Shown here: piece after piece, positions 18,701-28,164 of the stretch
Position numbering within the stretch: the first letter of the stretch is position 1
How the letters are laid out: every line of letters begins with the position of its first letter
DNA from: Parvibaculum sedimenti
GTDB taxonomy: Bacteria > Pseudomonadota > Alphaproteobacteria > Parvibaculales > Parvibaculaceae
NCBI RefSeq assembly: GCF_009184905.1
Contig: NZ_WESC01000002.1
Location: 124,001 to 188,000 of the forward strand
Reading direction: 5' to 3'
Length of the DNA: 64,000 nucleotides
Translations under genes and position numbers: made by a program
The notes under the pieces: generated by a model
Told to the model about the DNA's origin: nothing
The model's database searches: none
Seen by the model: only the letters and a program-made list of their open reading frames with translations

Positions 18701-21700
18701 CGGCTTGCCGGCGTCATCATCGTTTCGATCCGCGCCCCCGCGTGAGGGGCGACCGGGCGTCCGTGAGGTCTTCAAGGGCTTCGAGATGTTTCGATCCGCG
18801 CCCCCGCGTGAGGGGCGACGTCGCAGGCGGAAAGAAGAGCATCACGCTGACGACGTTTCGATCCGCGCCCCCGCGTGAGGGGCGACAGTGCTTCGTCATA
18901 AAATCCGCCAGTCTGTGCGCTGTTTCGATCCGCGCCCCCGCGTGAGGGGCGACACCTCGCCGCGAGGCACGCTCGTGCGCCTCAGGAGTTTCGATCCGCG
19001 CCCCCGCGTGAGGGGCGACCTTCTTCGGCCGTGCGAGCGACGTACTCATCGCCGTTTCGATCCGCGCCCCCGCGTGAGGGGCGACCCGGGCGTCCGTGAG
19101 GTCTTCAAGGGCTTCGTGATGTTTCGATCCGCGCCCCCGCGTGAGGGGCGACGCTTTCGCATCTGGCGGCCGGTACCGATGGCAGGGTTTCGATCCGCGC
19201 CCCCGCGTGAGGGGCGACGATAGGGCCGTCTTGCCGCCGCCAGTAGGAAGCTGTTTCGATCCGCGCCCCCGCGTGAGGGGCGACCACAAGGAAGTTCGTG
19301 CCCGCTACTACGACAAGGTTTCGATCCGCGCCCCCGCGTGAGGGGCGACGACTGCCAGACTGACGGGCACTATCTCTGCGCGGTTTCGATCCGCGCCCCC
19401 GCGTGAGGGGCGACATTGGCTCGTGGACATATGCGGACGCCTCTCGTGGGTTTCGATCCGCGCCCCCGCGTGAGGGGCGACCATTGGCTCGTGGACATAT
19501 GCGGACGCCTCTCGTGGGTTTCGATCCGCGCCCCCGCGTGAGGGGCGACAACCACATGTTCGGGAGCGCGAAATGAGCAAGAGGTTTCGATCCGCGCCCC
19601 CGCGTGAGGGGCGACGCCTCCAGGAATGAGACGTTATAGGCATCGCGCACGTTTCGATCCGCGCCCCCGCGTGAGGGGCGACGCCGACGCGCGACGCATT
19701 TCCAAGCTCGTGCTGATGTTTCGATCCGCGCCCCCGCGTGAGGGGCGACCTCGACGCAGTGGGTGCCGAGGGCGAGCGATATGCGTTTCGATCCGCGCCC
19801 CCGCGTGAGGGGCGACCCCTTGCGCGCCATCGATGGTGCTAGGCCCTTCAAGTTTCGATCCGCGCCCCCGCGTGAGGGGCGACCAAGGGCCGTGACTGGC
19901 GTTCGTTCGGTGTGTGGTTTCGATCCGCGCCCCCGCGTGAGGGGCGACCAAGGGCATCGACGCGCTGTTTCCGAACGCGGATGTTTCGATCCGCGCCCCC
20001 GCGTGAGGGGCGACCGCTCCAACCATGGCCCCGATCGTCAACCCGAACAGCGTTTCGATCCGCGCCCCCGCGTGAGGGGCGACCCGACAACGCGACCGAC
20101 AACGCGACCGACAGTGCGGTTTCGATCCGCGCCCCCGCGTGAGGGGCGACGGCGCAGGTGCGCAAGATCGGTGATAAGACGAAGTTTCGATCCGCGCCCC
20201 CGCGTGAGGGGCGACGCCACCGCGCATGATGCGCTCGGCGAATGAGGCGTTTCGATCCGCGCCCCCGCGTGAGGGGCGACCGACGGCCACGTAGTACTCG
20301 CCGGCGGCGATCGGGTTTCGATCCGCGCCCCCGCGTGAGGGGCGACCAATCTCGGTCGCGGTCCGCACCGTGTCGAGCTGCGTTTCGATCCGCGCCCCCG
20401 CGTGAGGGGCGACAGCCGCGAAGCGTGCGCAGCAACATCAAGTGGATGTTTCGATCCGCGCCCCCGCGTGAGGGGCGACCACGATGTCGAGCGGTATCAG
20501 CTCATGGTTTCGGTTTCGATCCGCGCCCCCGCGTGAGGGGCGACGCCGCCGCGACGAATGACGGCTCGCCGATCGGGGGTTTCGATCCGCGCCCCCGCGT
20601 GAGGGGCGACGTGCACGCGCAAGTCCATCATCAACGAGTGCATGTTTCGATCCGCGCCCCCGCGTGAGGGGCGACTTGTCCGCCTGTGGTGCCCTTGGCG
20701 ATCTTACCCCCCGTTTCGATCCGCGCCCCCGCGTGAGGGGCGACCGCAGAACACGACGTTCTTGGTTTCGTTTTCGGTGTTTCGATCCGCGCCCCCGCGT
20801 GAGGGGCGACGCTCTACGCCATGTACCTGCTCGTCACGGCTCGAGTTTCGATCCGCGCCCCCGCGTGAGGGGCGACAACGGGCATAGCCCCCGCCATTCT
20901 CGCCCGTCGCGTTTCGATCCGCGCCCCCGCGTGAGGGGCGACCTCAGGGCGGGGCTCCCGGCTCACGTTGGTGGTGGGTTTCGATCCGCGCCCCCGCGTG
21001 AGGGGCGACGGCTCGAGGTCTACTGGGAATGGGGCTCGGGTCAGTTTCGATCCGCGCCCCCGCGTGAGGGGCGACCCGACGCGCGACGCATTTCCAAGCT
21101 CGTGCTGATGTTTCGATCCGCGCCCCCGCGTGAGGGGCGACAAGGCCCTCGGGGTGGACCTGATAGATCGGCTTGTTTCGATCCGCGCCCCCGCGTGAGG
21201 GGCGACTCGCTAACCCCTTATAATATATATCTTTTTAAAAGTTTCGATCCGCGCCCCCGCGTGAGGGGCGACCTTTTCATGATAGTTCCCTCGTTCTCGA
21301 TTGCCGGTTTCGATCCGCGCCCCCGCGTGAGGGGCGACAACGAAAAGAGCCCGTCGTTCACCGTGTCGGACGAGTTTCGATCCGCGCCCCCGCGTGAGGG
21401 GCGACTAGCGAGCGGGCGGCGGATGAGATCGCCTGCATGGTTTCGATCCGCGCCCCCGCGTGAGGGGCGACCACAACACTTGCTCGGCTTGCGGAGAACA
21501 ATGCGTTTCGATCCGCGCCCCCGCGTGAGGGGCGACGCCGCCGCGACGAATGACGGCTCGCCGATCGGGGGTTTCGATCCGCGCCCCCGCGTGAGGGGCG
21601 ACGGGGCGAGGACAGTGATTTCGTCCGCGTCCGCGTGTTTCGATCCGCGCCCCCGCGTGAGGGGCGACGCTCATGCCGTCACCTTTGCTGCCCGCGCCTC

Positions 21701-22465
21701 GATGTTTCGATCCGCGCCCCCGCGTGAGGGGCGACCGAGCCACGGCATGCCCTTGGGGCCGACGGCGTCGTTTCGATCCGCGCCCCCGCGTGAGGGGCGA
21801 CCCGGCAATGGTCAGGTGATCGTGGTCGAGGGCGAGTTTCGATCCGCGCCCCCGCGTGAGGGGCGACCCGGTACGGCTTCCCGGCGCACACCGCGCACCT
21901 GGTTTCGATCCGCGCCCCCGCGTGAGGGGCGACCAGCCACGTGTGCGCGGCCCATTCGTATCATGGTTGTTTCGATCCGCGCCCCCGCGTGAGGGGCGAC
22001 GTCAGGCTGCAATCGGTCGATGATGACGACGGGCGGTTTCGATCCGCGCCCCCGCGTGAGGGGCGACGGCTGGGGGTGCATCATGGCTGAGGTAATGCCG
22101 GTTTCGATCCGCGCCCCCGCGTGAGGGGCGACCGGAGAAAAGAGTGGAACGCGCGGCAAGGAAAGGGTTTCGATCCGCGCCCCCGCGTGAGGGGCGACCA
22201 GCGCCGAGAAGCCCAAGGCCGCTCGAGAGCAGAGTTTCGATCCGCGCCCCCGCGTGAGGGGCGACGGACGACTGCCCGAAGAGCGACGAAAGCCCGAACG
22301 GTTTCGATCCGCGCCCCCGCGTGAGGGGCGACCCCGACACGGCGGACGTTCAGACCGGCATCCAGAACGTTTCGATCCGCGCCCCCGCGTGAGGGGCGAC
22401 GGAAACACCTGCGGGCTTATCGTCCATCGGCAGGTTTCGATCCGCGCCCCCGCGTGAGGGGCGAC
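12770..22465 (-). CRISPR. Type I-C CRISPR array, 147 repeats and 146 spacers
   Basis: I located 147 copies of a 32-base repeat starting at 12770 and ending at 22465, with unit spacing of 64-69 bases and hence spacers of 32-37 bases. On the plus strand each repeat begins GTTTCGATC and ends GAGGGGCGAC. On the minus strand it begins GTCGCCCCTC and ends GGATCGAAAC, the orientation and 5' handle of type I-C crRNAs, with a stem CGCCCC/GGGGCG. The cas operon is transcribed leftward into the array, so the leader is at the right. Two repeats vary: the leader-distal one at 12770 (A instead of G at position 11) and an internal one at 18123 (T instead of C at position 10). Seven families of repeated or near-identical spacers are present. 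The many short reading frames across this stretch are artefacts of the repeat. Confidence 0.98.
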
Positions 22466-22681
22466 GGTAGATTTGTAACCTGATGACAGAGTTGAGAAAA
22501 TAGCGCCGATAGCGCGAATCTGCCCAAAGGTGAACAGCAGGCCTGCCCTCCTTCCATTGCCATCCAGAATTTGCTCACGATTTCAAAGAGCTGGTGCCAG
22601 TGCGAACCTGTCGGGAATCTCCGGCACCCTTGGGGTTCGCGCCGACTCGATCGGGAGACGCAAGTTGCTCACGCCTCACGC
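22466..22681 (-). promoter_or_regulatory. CRISPR leader between cas2 and the array
   Basis: The 216 bases between the cas2 stop and the first repeat should carry the array promoter and the integration signals read by Cas1-Cas2. The 50 bases next to the array are relatively AT-rich (for example GAGAAAATAG on the plus strand). Further in are two interleaved inverted repeats: GGTGCC at 22593-22598 with GGCACC at 22623-22628, and GCGAACC at 22602-22608 with GGTTCGC at 22634-22640. I cannot identify a promoter with confidence. Confidence 0.7.
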
Positions 22682-22972
22682 CTACACGATCAGCGTACCC
22701 CCTAGATCCTGAGCCGGCCTGGCGCCAACATGCTCCACCTTACGGCGCCAATTCGAACCCAGATAGTAGTAGCGCAGGCTGTCCGATTTCGGATTGATGA
22801 GTGCTTCCAGCTGTGCTTTCAGCATGGCCCACTGCGCCGGATCCACCTCGATCTCAAACACCGAATATTGTACGCGCTGACCGAAATCGCGGCAGGCTTT
22901 GGCCACAGCCCGCAGCCGGCCCGGCCCGCCCGCCTCCGAAGTGGCGACATCGTAGGTGACAAGCACAAGCAT
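22682..22972 (-). CDS. cas2: CRISPR-associated endonuclease Cas2
   Basis: A 96-residue ferredoxin-fold protein starting MLVLVTYDVAT, with the conserved Asp after the first beta strand. SVFEIEVDPAQW and the C-terminal strands complete the fold. With Cas1 it forms the integrase complex that inserts new spacers at the leader end. It is the last gene of the cas operon, six bases after cas1, and borders the leader. Length is normal for type I-C Cas2. Confidence 0.95.
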   Translation of the reverse strand: MLVLVTYDVATSEAGGPGRLRAVAKACRDFGQRVQYSVFEIEVDPAQWAMLKAQLEALINPKSDSLRYYYLGSNWRRKVEHVGARPAQDLGGTLIV

Positions 22973-22978
22973 GGCGGT

Positions 22979-24013
22979 CTATTTCCAGAACCAGGGAGGA
23001 TAAGCATCGAGATCGCCGCGAAGATGACGCGCAAGCATTTGCGCCTGCAGATACGGCACAAGCCCGAGTGGTGCTTTCTCCTCGAGGAAGAGGTGTTGTC
23101 GCTCTTCCTTCTTGCGGCTCTGCCAGGCGGCAAGAACCGTCTTGCGCGCCTCGTCGCGGAGCAGCACTGCGCCGCCTTCCCGCGTTTCGAAATCTCCGGC
23201 GCGAAGCTGGCGCCGGTTGATCAGCGACAGCGCCAGCCTGTCGGCAAGCACCGGACGAAGCTCCTCCATCAGGTCGAGCGCCAGACTTGGCCGGCCGGGA
23301 CGATCGCGATGCAAAAATCCAACCGACGGATCGAGACCGACGCTCTCGCAGGCGCTACGGCAATCATGCGTCAGAAGCGTGTAAAGAAACGACAGAAGGG
23401 CGTTAACGGGGTCCAGAGGAGGACGCCGGGAGCGCCCTGTCCAGCGCATCTCGGGGTCCGGCGTCCTGATCAACCGGTCGAAGACTGAAAAGTAGAGATT
23501 GGCCGCTTCTCCTTCTGAACCACGCAACTGATCCGTCCCTTCGTTCGACAGTTCCACCCTCCGCAGGATGTCGGCCATCCGCCCCACCACGCTTGATATT
23601 GTCGAGCGGCTGGCGGCATCGAACTCATCGCCATAGTCGCGCAGCGCGCGCATCAGCACCGAGCGTTGGTTGGCGACCTTGCCCACGACGATGGACCTGA
23701 CAATGGCCTCCGGAGTTTCCGATACGCGATATTGCGCGCGCCGCAGCAAAACATTGCCTGTTGTCGGGCCCTCCACGCGCGCCTGGAAGCGGCCGTTACG
23801 ATCCAGAAGGACGATGGAAATGCCGGCCGTCGCGCAAGCCGCCATCAATGCAGGGGAGACATATATCGGACCGAAAACCACCGCCGAAGCCAGCATGTGC
23901 AGAGGCACACGAGCTCGCTCCTCGCCCTCGACCTCTGCGACCAGATTCGCGCCGTCCTTGCGCAGCGTCGCGCCCTCCGTAGTGATGTAAACCGTGTTAA
24001 GCAGCTTTTTCAC
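22979..24013 (-). CDS. cas1: CRISPR-associated integrase Cas1 (type I-C)
   Basis: A 344-residue Cas1. The N-terminal beta domain begins KKLLNTVYITTEGATLRKDG. The helical catalytic domain holds the Glu in RGSEGEAANLYF, the His in VGFLHRDRPGRPS and the acidic pair in ALDLMEELRPV, the metal ligands of Cas1. Start is GTG at 24013, overlapping the cas4 stop (GTGA at 24010-24013), which indicates translational coupling. It integrates spacers together with Cas2; Cas4 of the same operon would trim prespacers and select the PAM. Confidence 0.96.
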   Translation of the reverse strand: MKKLLNTVYITTEGATLRKDGANLVAEVEGEERARVPLHMLASAVVFGPIYVSPALMAACATAGISIVLLDRNGRFQARVEGPTTGNVLLRRAQYRVSETPEAIVRSIVVGKVANQRSVLMRALRDYGDEFDAASRSTISSVVGRMADILRRVELSNEGTDQLRGSEGEAANLYFSVFDRLIRTPDPEMRWTGRSRRPPLDPVNALLSFLYTLLTHDCRSACESVGLDPSVGFLHRDRPGRPSLALDLMEELRPVLADRLALSLINRRQLRAGDFETREGGAVLLRDEARKTVLAAWQSRKKEERQHLFLEEKAPLGLVPYLQAQMLARHLRGDLDAYPPWFWK

Positions 24014-24684
24014 GATGTTGGCTTCTCAGCAATGAGGCGAGAGACCATTCTGGCTCGCCACTCGCGAACCGGCCGTGTCACCGCGTCCGGCCGGCAAAGT
24101 TCAAGTAGCGAACAGGCCCGGCATCGTGTCCGGAGGACGGTCGGAGGCGGCGTGACGCCAGACGCGAAGACATCCGCCACCGCTGCCACCGTATCTTCCG
24201 TCAACCGGCGCAGTTCTGCGTCGAAGGGCACGACAAGGCGGCGTTTGGTCTCGGCATAGAAAAGAGCGCCCTCCGGCACTGAAACCCGCATCATTTCTTC
24301 TAGACATAGTGCCTGCGCGCAGAGCTGCACTTCGTCTGCCCGGTGCAGCTTCGGTTTGCCGCGCTTGAATTCGACAGGATAGGGCACTTCGGCGCCGTCC
24401 ACGCCCCGGTGAAACTCGACGAGATCGGCGGTGCCCGCAATGTTGAGACGCCTGGAGGCCAGGGGCAGTGCCATCACGCGGCGTACGCCGCGCGCCCTGC
24501 GCGATCCCCCTTTGTCGGTAACAGAATGCAGAACCTGACCTTCCGCCGTAAAACGATTCTCGGCCCAAGCGCGTTCAATATGGATCAGCGCCGTTTGCCG
24601 CAAACAATAGACCGCATGCTGAAGAGCGGAGAGCGGGACAGGATCACTCTCTTCGGTGAAAGGTTCTCCCGTACCGTTCTCCAT
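24010..24684 (-). CDS. cas4: CRISPR-associated exonuclease Cas4
   Basis: A 224-residue RecB-like nuclease. The Fe-S cysteines are one in LQHAVYCLRQTAL near the N-terminus and three in CRACSLLELCRP near the C-terminus. The nuclease core includes GTADLVEFHR (Asp), YPVEFKRGKPK (Glu-x-Lys) and the QLCAQALCLEEM motif. ATG at 24684 is four bases after the cas7 stop; a longer open frame upstream only overlaps cas7. Its role is prespacer trimming and PAM definition. Confidence 0.94.
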   Translation of the reverse strand: MENGTGEPFTEESDPVPLSALQHAVYCLRQTALIHIERAWAENRFTAEGQVLHSVTDKGGSRRARGVRRVMALPLASRRLNIAGTADLVEFHRGVDGAEVPYPVEFKRGKPKLHRADEVQLCAQALCLEEMMRVSVPEGALFYAETKRRLVVPFDAELRRLTEDTVAAVADVFASGVTPPPTVLRTRCRACSLLELCRPDAVTRPVREWRARMVSRLIAEKPTS

Positions 24685-24688
24685 CGTT

Positions 24689-25642
24689 TCACAGCTTCTC
24701 CATGATTTCGATACCGGCCGGGAGGTTCCCCCGGTCAATCGAAACGATGTAATCCGCGAAGGTGCGGGCCGGTGCATAATTGCTGATTCGGCTGTCGACT
24801 TCGCGGAATTCGCCGTCGATGTTGCGGCCGACCTTTACGCGATCGAAGAGCGCATGAGCCGGCGTATTGCCCAGCGCGTTCTCGTGCTTGAACACAATGA
24901 GCTTGCGCGTCGACATTTCGCCGCGTGCAGCGGAGCGATCATGCTCGAACATGCTCGACAAGGCTTCGAACAAAAGTGTGAGATCGGAATCGGAAAAACC
25001 CGTGCGTTCGGCAAGTTTGGCCGAAATGAAGCCATGTGCCCGGTAAAGCGCGTAAGGTACGATATATTTGCGCCCCATGGTCCGGTTGTCGGTGCGGTCG
25101 TTTTCATCTTCACCGCCCTCCGCACGCTGTTTCTTCTCGGCTTCGTTTGTCGCCGCCATGCGCGTAATCGAAATTTCTTGTGGCACGATCGGCTCGATGG
25201 AACTCGCGAAGGTTATCTGCACCGGGCCGCGCACCTGCCCGGCATTGATGCCCGTCGACATGACGGCGCCGAAGGTGCGGACGTCGAAGAAGTTGCGGCA
25301 CATGAAGTCACGAAGCAGTATGGCTTCAGCGTCGTCCTTCGGATTGAGTTTGGGCTCCTTATCGACCTTTGGGTCGTTGGGACGAAGCGCCTTGTAGGCT
25401 TGCCGGTGCTTGTCGTTGAGAATGGCCGCCTCCTCGACATAGATGTGGTGACCCTCAGCAGCCCCCTTTGCAAGGTCGACATAGTTACGCACCTTCCGCT
25501 TGAGGCTTACATCCGAAACCAGGCCGTGGTTGGTTTCAGGGTCGAGCCGCGGCAGATTGCCGGCGTCGGGATCGCCGTTAGGGTTTCCCTTGGCGACGTC
25601 AAAGAGCAGAACAAAATCATAGCGGTTGGTAATCGCGGTCAT
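24689..25642 (-). CDS. cas7: Cas7 (Csd2), type I-C Cascade backbone
   Basis: A 317-residue RAMP protein that forms the crRNA-binding backbone of the type I-C effector. FVLLFDVAKGNPNGDPDAGNL near the N-terminus is the classical Cas7 signature. DVRTFGAVMSTGINAGQVRGP and YALYRAHGFISAKLAERTGF are also typical of Csd2. Its ATG shares one base with the TAA of cas8c (TAATG, 25642), so translation is coupled. Several copies assemble per crRNA, which fits its place as a highly conserved middle gene. Confidence 0.96.
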   Translation of the reverse strand: MTAITNRYDFVLLFDVAKGNPNGDPDAGNLPRLDPETNHGLVSDVSLKRKVRNYVDLAKGAAEGHHIYVEEAAILNDKHRQAYKALRPNDPKVDKEPKLNPKDDAEAILLRDFMCRNFFDVRTFGAVMSTGINAGQVRGPVQITFASSIEPIVPQEISITRMAATNEAEKKQRAEGGEDENDRTDNRTMGRKYIVPYALYRAHGFISAKLAERTGFSDSDLTLLFEALSSMFEHDRSAARGEMSTRKLIVFKHENALGNTPAHALFDRVKVGRNIDGEFREVDSRISNYAPARTFADYIVSIDRGNLPAGIEIMEKL

Positions 25643-27420
25643 TATGCGGCCTCCTCCGTGTCTGCCGTAGCACGTTTGCGGAAGAATTCTCCGCGCTGAT
25701 GGTAGTAGCCGAGCCCGAACATCGCCTGCTCGGCGGCGTTGAGCGAGGCCGGGAACGGATCGTCTTCCGGCGTCATCGCTTCCATGATCGCGCCGATCGC
25801 GCGTTCCAGATTGATGCGCTGGCCGGGACGCTTCTTGCCCACCTTCGCAAGATGGTTGGCCGATCCGCGATCGAGCAGGGCAAAAACATTTCGTGGCGTT
25901 GCCGAGGCCGAGCCGTAGAATTTATCCTTGATGGTCGCGTTGACATTACGGCCGAGCGCCGCAGTCTGCGCCTGCTCATAGACGGCGAAGAGTCGCCCGA
26001 GCAGATAGCCTTTGTTCCTGTTTTCCGGATCAAGTGCCACAGGCACCTCCCTGCGTTTGTCGCCACTATTCGGCTTCATTCCAAAGTTTCGGACGAGTAC
26101 CGCCCGCAGAATGCTCGCGCGCAGCGCATTGATCTCTCCATCGGCGCGAATGCGCGCCAGCACGGTCGAAAGCAGCGTCAGCGGATAGCGGGTTCCGCTC
26201 AGGATCGACCGCATCCACTCGCCGGCGAGATTGGGCGGCACGTTTTCGCTTTTGCCCAATAGTGCCAATTCCCGCAGATGCCGCCAAAGCGACGGATACG
26301 GCTCGCGCCAGGCCGGTTCGACGCGCATGTCGTCGACGAAACGCCGATAGTTTTCCGCCAACACGCCAAAATCGTTTTCAAAATAAAACCGGATCGACAG
26401 ACGCGCGGCGTTGGGCGCGAGGCCGAGTACATAGAACCGCACGCCTTTCGACAGCTTTGCGTCGAGCGCCTCGATCGGTTCGCCCTTGCGCAGCCTTTCC
26501 AGCAGAATGGCTATCTTCTTCGCTGCCGCCTCATCTGACGCCGCGTCATCCGGGTCGCTGAACATTGCGTAGAATGTGCCTTCCGCGAGCTCAGCTGATT
26601 CCTCGTCGGAGGTGTCGGCCCAGAATACGGTCGAGGCATCGCCGATCTGGATTCGGTGTTTGCTGTCCCGTTCGAGGAAGCGATTAAGGGCGGCTGTGTA
26701 GGCGAAAGCCGCGACTTCCGAGACCGGCGCGTTGTCGCCTTGCTTGTGCTCGTAGGACTCGAATGCGTCGAGGTTGAACGAAACGATCGACCCGCCAGAG
26801 GATTGTCCGCCCCAGACGCCTTTTATGGCGGGATGCAACCTCGCGACGGGCCCCCGATTTCCCGTCACAAGGCAGACCTGGGCGTCGGTGGTGTTCTCCC
26901 CGCCGATATGGGTCCACAGAGCCTTAGCTGCCGGCCGGGCGTGGAGCCAGAGGCTCTGTGGCCGGTCCGCCTCCAGAACAAAGATCACGTTCTGGTCTTT
27001 GAGTTCGTCCGACCAGAGAGGTTCGGCAAATTGTTCGGGTGTCCATCGCCTTAAAAACAAAAGCAACGCTTTCAGCCCAGCATCGGCAGTGCCGCCTAGC
27101 TCCCTTTCGTGTCGCTCCTTGAACGCGGCGTGTTCTTGCGCCGTACGCTTTCCCTCCCCGGCTGTCACGCCAAGCACGTAAGAGGTCTTATCCCACAAGA
27201 AGCTCGGAGCAATGCCGGCTGTGCGTTTCGCAGGCTGCGGCACCGCCATGGGACGCGGCTTGCGCTTTCGACCTTCGCCGTCTCGCCAATCGATAACATT
27301 CGCAACCGAGCCATCCTCGTTCAGGCTGACGATCACGCCGATATTCTGCATCGAATAGCCGAAGGGCGGCGCATCTGGCAGGCGGTCATAGGCGCGGACG
27401 AGCGAGGCGAGGATGCTCAT
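25642..27420 (-). CDS. cas8c: Cas8c (Csd1), type I-C large subunit
   Basis: A 592-residue large subunit that recognises the PAM and recruits Cas3. It starts MSILASLVRAYDRLPDAPPFG and contains IVSLNEDGSVANVIDWR, the FLWDKTSYVLGVTAG segment and VFWADTSDEE, all characteristic of Csd1 proteins. The ATG at 27420 overlaps the cas5c stop (ATGA, 27417-27420); the longer open frame upstream is only cas5c read in another phase. In type I-C an internal start in this gene produces the small subunit Cas11c. Met codons are present in the C-terminal part, but I cannot fix the site. Confidence 0.95.
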   Translation of the reverse strand: MSILASLVRAYDRLPDAPPFGYSMQNIGVIVSLNEDGSVANVIDWRDGEGRKRKPRPMAVPQPAKRTAGIAPSFLWDKTSYVLGVTAGEGKRTAQEHAAFKERHERELGGTADAGLKALLLFLRRWTPEQFAEPLWSDELKDQNVIFVLEADRPQSLWLHARPAAKALWTHIGGENTTDAQVCLVTGNRGPVARLHPAIKGVWGGQSSGGSIVSFNLDAFESYEHKQGDNAPVSEVAAFAYTAALNRFLERDSKHRIQIGDASTVFWADTSDEESAELAEGTFYAMFSDPDDAASDEAAAKKIAILLERLRKGEPIEALDAKLSKGVRFYVLGLAPNAARLSIRFYFENDFGVLAENYRRFVDDMRVEPAWREPYPSLWRHLRELALLGKSENVPPNLAGEWMRSILSGTRYPLTLLSTVLARIRADGEINALRASILRAVLVRNFGMKPNSGDKRREVPVALDPENRNKGYLLGRLFAVYEQAQTAALGRNVNATIKDKFYGSASATPRNVFALLDRGSANHLAKVGKKRPGQRINLERAIGAIMEAMTPEDDPFPASLNAAEQAMFGLGYYHQRGEFFRKRATADTEEAA

Positions 27421-28109
27421 TTGCGAATCTCCGCCGAACCGGGCTGGGGCACCTTCATCACGCCGTCTTCGAGGACGGCGCGGAAGAACATCGACGGCTT
27501 GCCCTTTGCCCCATGGTCGATGTCCCACAGCATGAAGCCGAGATCGCGGGGTGCGCCAAAACCGAGATCCCTCGTCTTCTCCAGCGGTTCGGGCATAGGC
27601 GCGTCCGGTTCGATCAGCTCGAAGCAGGCGGCAAATTCCCGCGTGCCGAGGCAGGGCTGGTGAAAGCACTGGCCGCGCCGCGCCCGGCGGCTGAAGATGT
27701 CGAGATGCTTGCCTTCGTTGTCCTCCGCGTCGGCGCGGGGCGTCAGCTCGAAATGCGCCTCGATCACATAGGCGGGCTTGACCAGAACCGTGGAGGCGCG
27801 CTGTTGGCGGTCTTCGTCGACGAGGAGTTGCAGTCCTTCCAGATCGCCACGCTTCATCGCGCTCTTGATCTTGCTGGCAGGTGCCTTGCTGCCGACCTCA
27901 TTTCGCCGAATCGACTGGAACCGGGGTGTCTCCAGGACGTGGATTGCATCGATCGCCCAGCGGATGGCGGGCTTCCAGTGGATCGCTTCAAGGATGCCAC
28001 GCGCGGCGGAGGGCGTCATCACGTCGTAGCTGACGCGCTCGACTTTCATTTCGGGGCGCGTAAAGCAGCCATGGTCGCCCCATACCTTTAATCGGATGCC
28101 AAATGCCAT
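27417..28109 (-). CDS. cas5c: Cas5c (Cas5d), crRNA-processing endonuclease
   Basis: A 230-residue RAMP protein. In type I-C, which lacks Cas6, Cas5 itself cuts pre-crRNA at the base of the repeat stem and stays on the 5' handle. The start MAFGIRLKVWGDHGCFTRPEM and the segment VMTPSAARGILEAIHWKPA are hallmark Cas5d sequences. TLVKPAYVIEAHFEL-like and HLDIFSRRARRGQCFHQPCLG segments follow. GAGGGGAAG lies directly before the ATG at 28109. No cas6 is present in the window, consistent with Cas5c doing the processing. Confidence 0.95.
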   Translation of the reverse strand: MAFGIRLKVWGDHGCFTRPEMKVERVSYDVMTPSAARGILEAIHWKPAIRWAIDAIHVLETPRFQSIRRNEVGSKAPASKIKSAMKRGDLEGLQLLVDEDRQQRASTVLVKPAYVIEAHFELTPRADAEDNEGKHLDIFSRRARRGQCFHQPCLGTREFAACFELIEPDAPMPEPLEKTRDLGFGAPRDLGFMLWDIDHGAKGKPSMFFRAVLEDGVMKVPQPGSAEIRK

Positions 28110-28164
28110 CTTCCCCTCGCCGCTTAAAATGGCCACCACTGTCAGGCTTCTGACTCATCCTTGA

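Noticed and set aside
12718-22457. Dozens of open frames rich in RSAPPREGR, FDPRPRVRGD or VAPHAGARIET
   Set aside because: They are the CRISPR repeat translated in six frames; period about 66 bases keeps them open.
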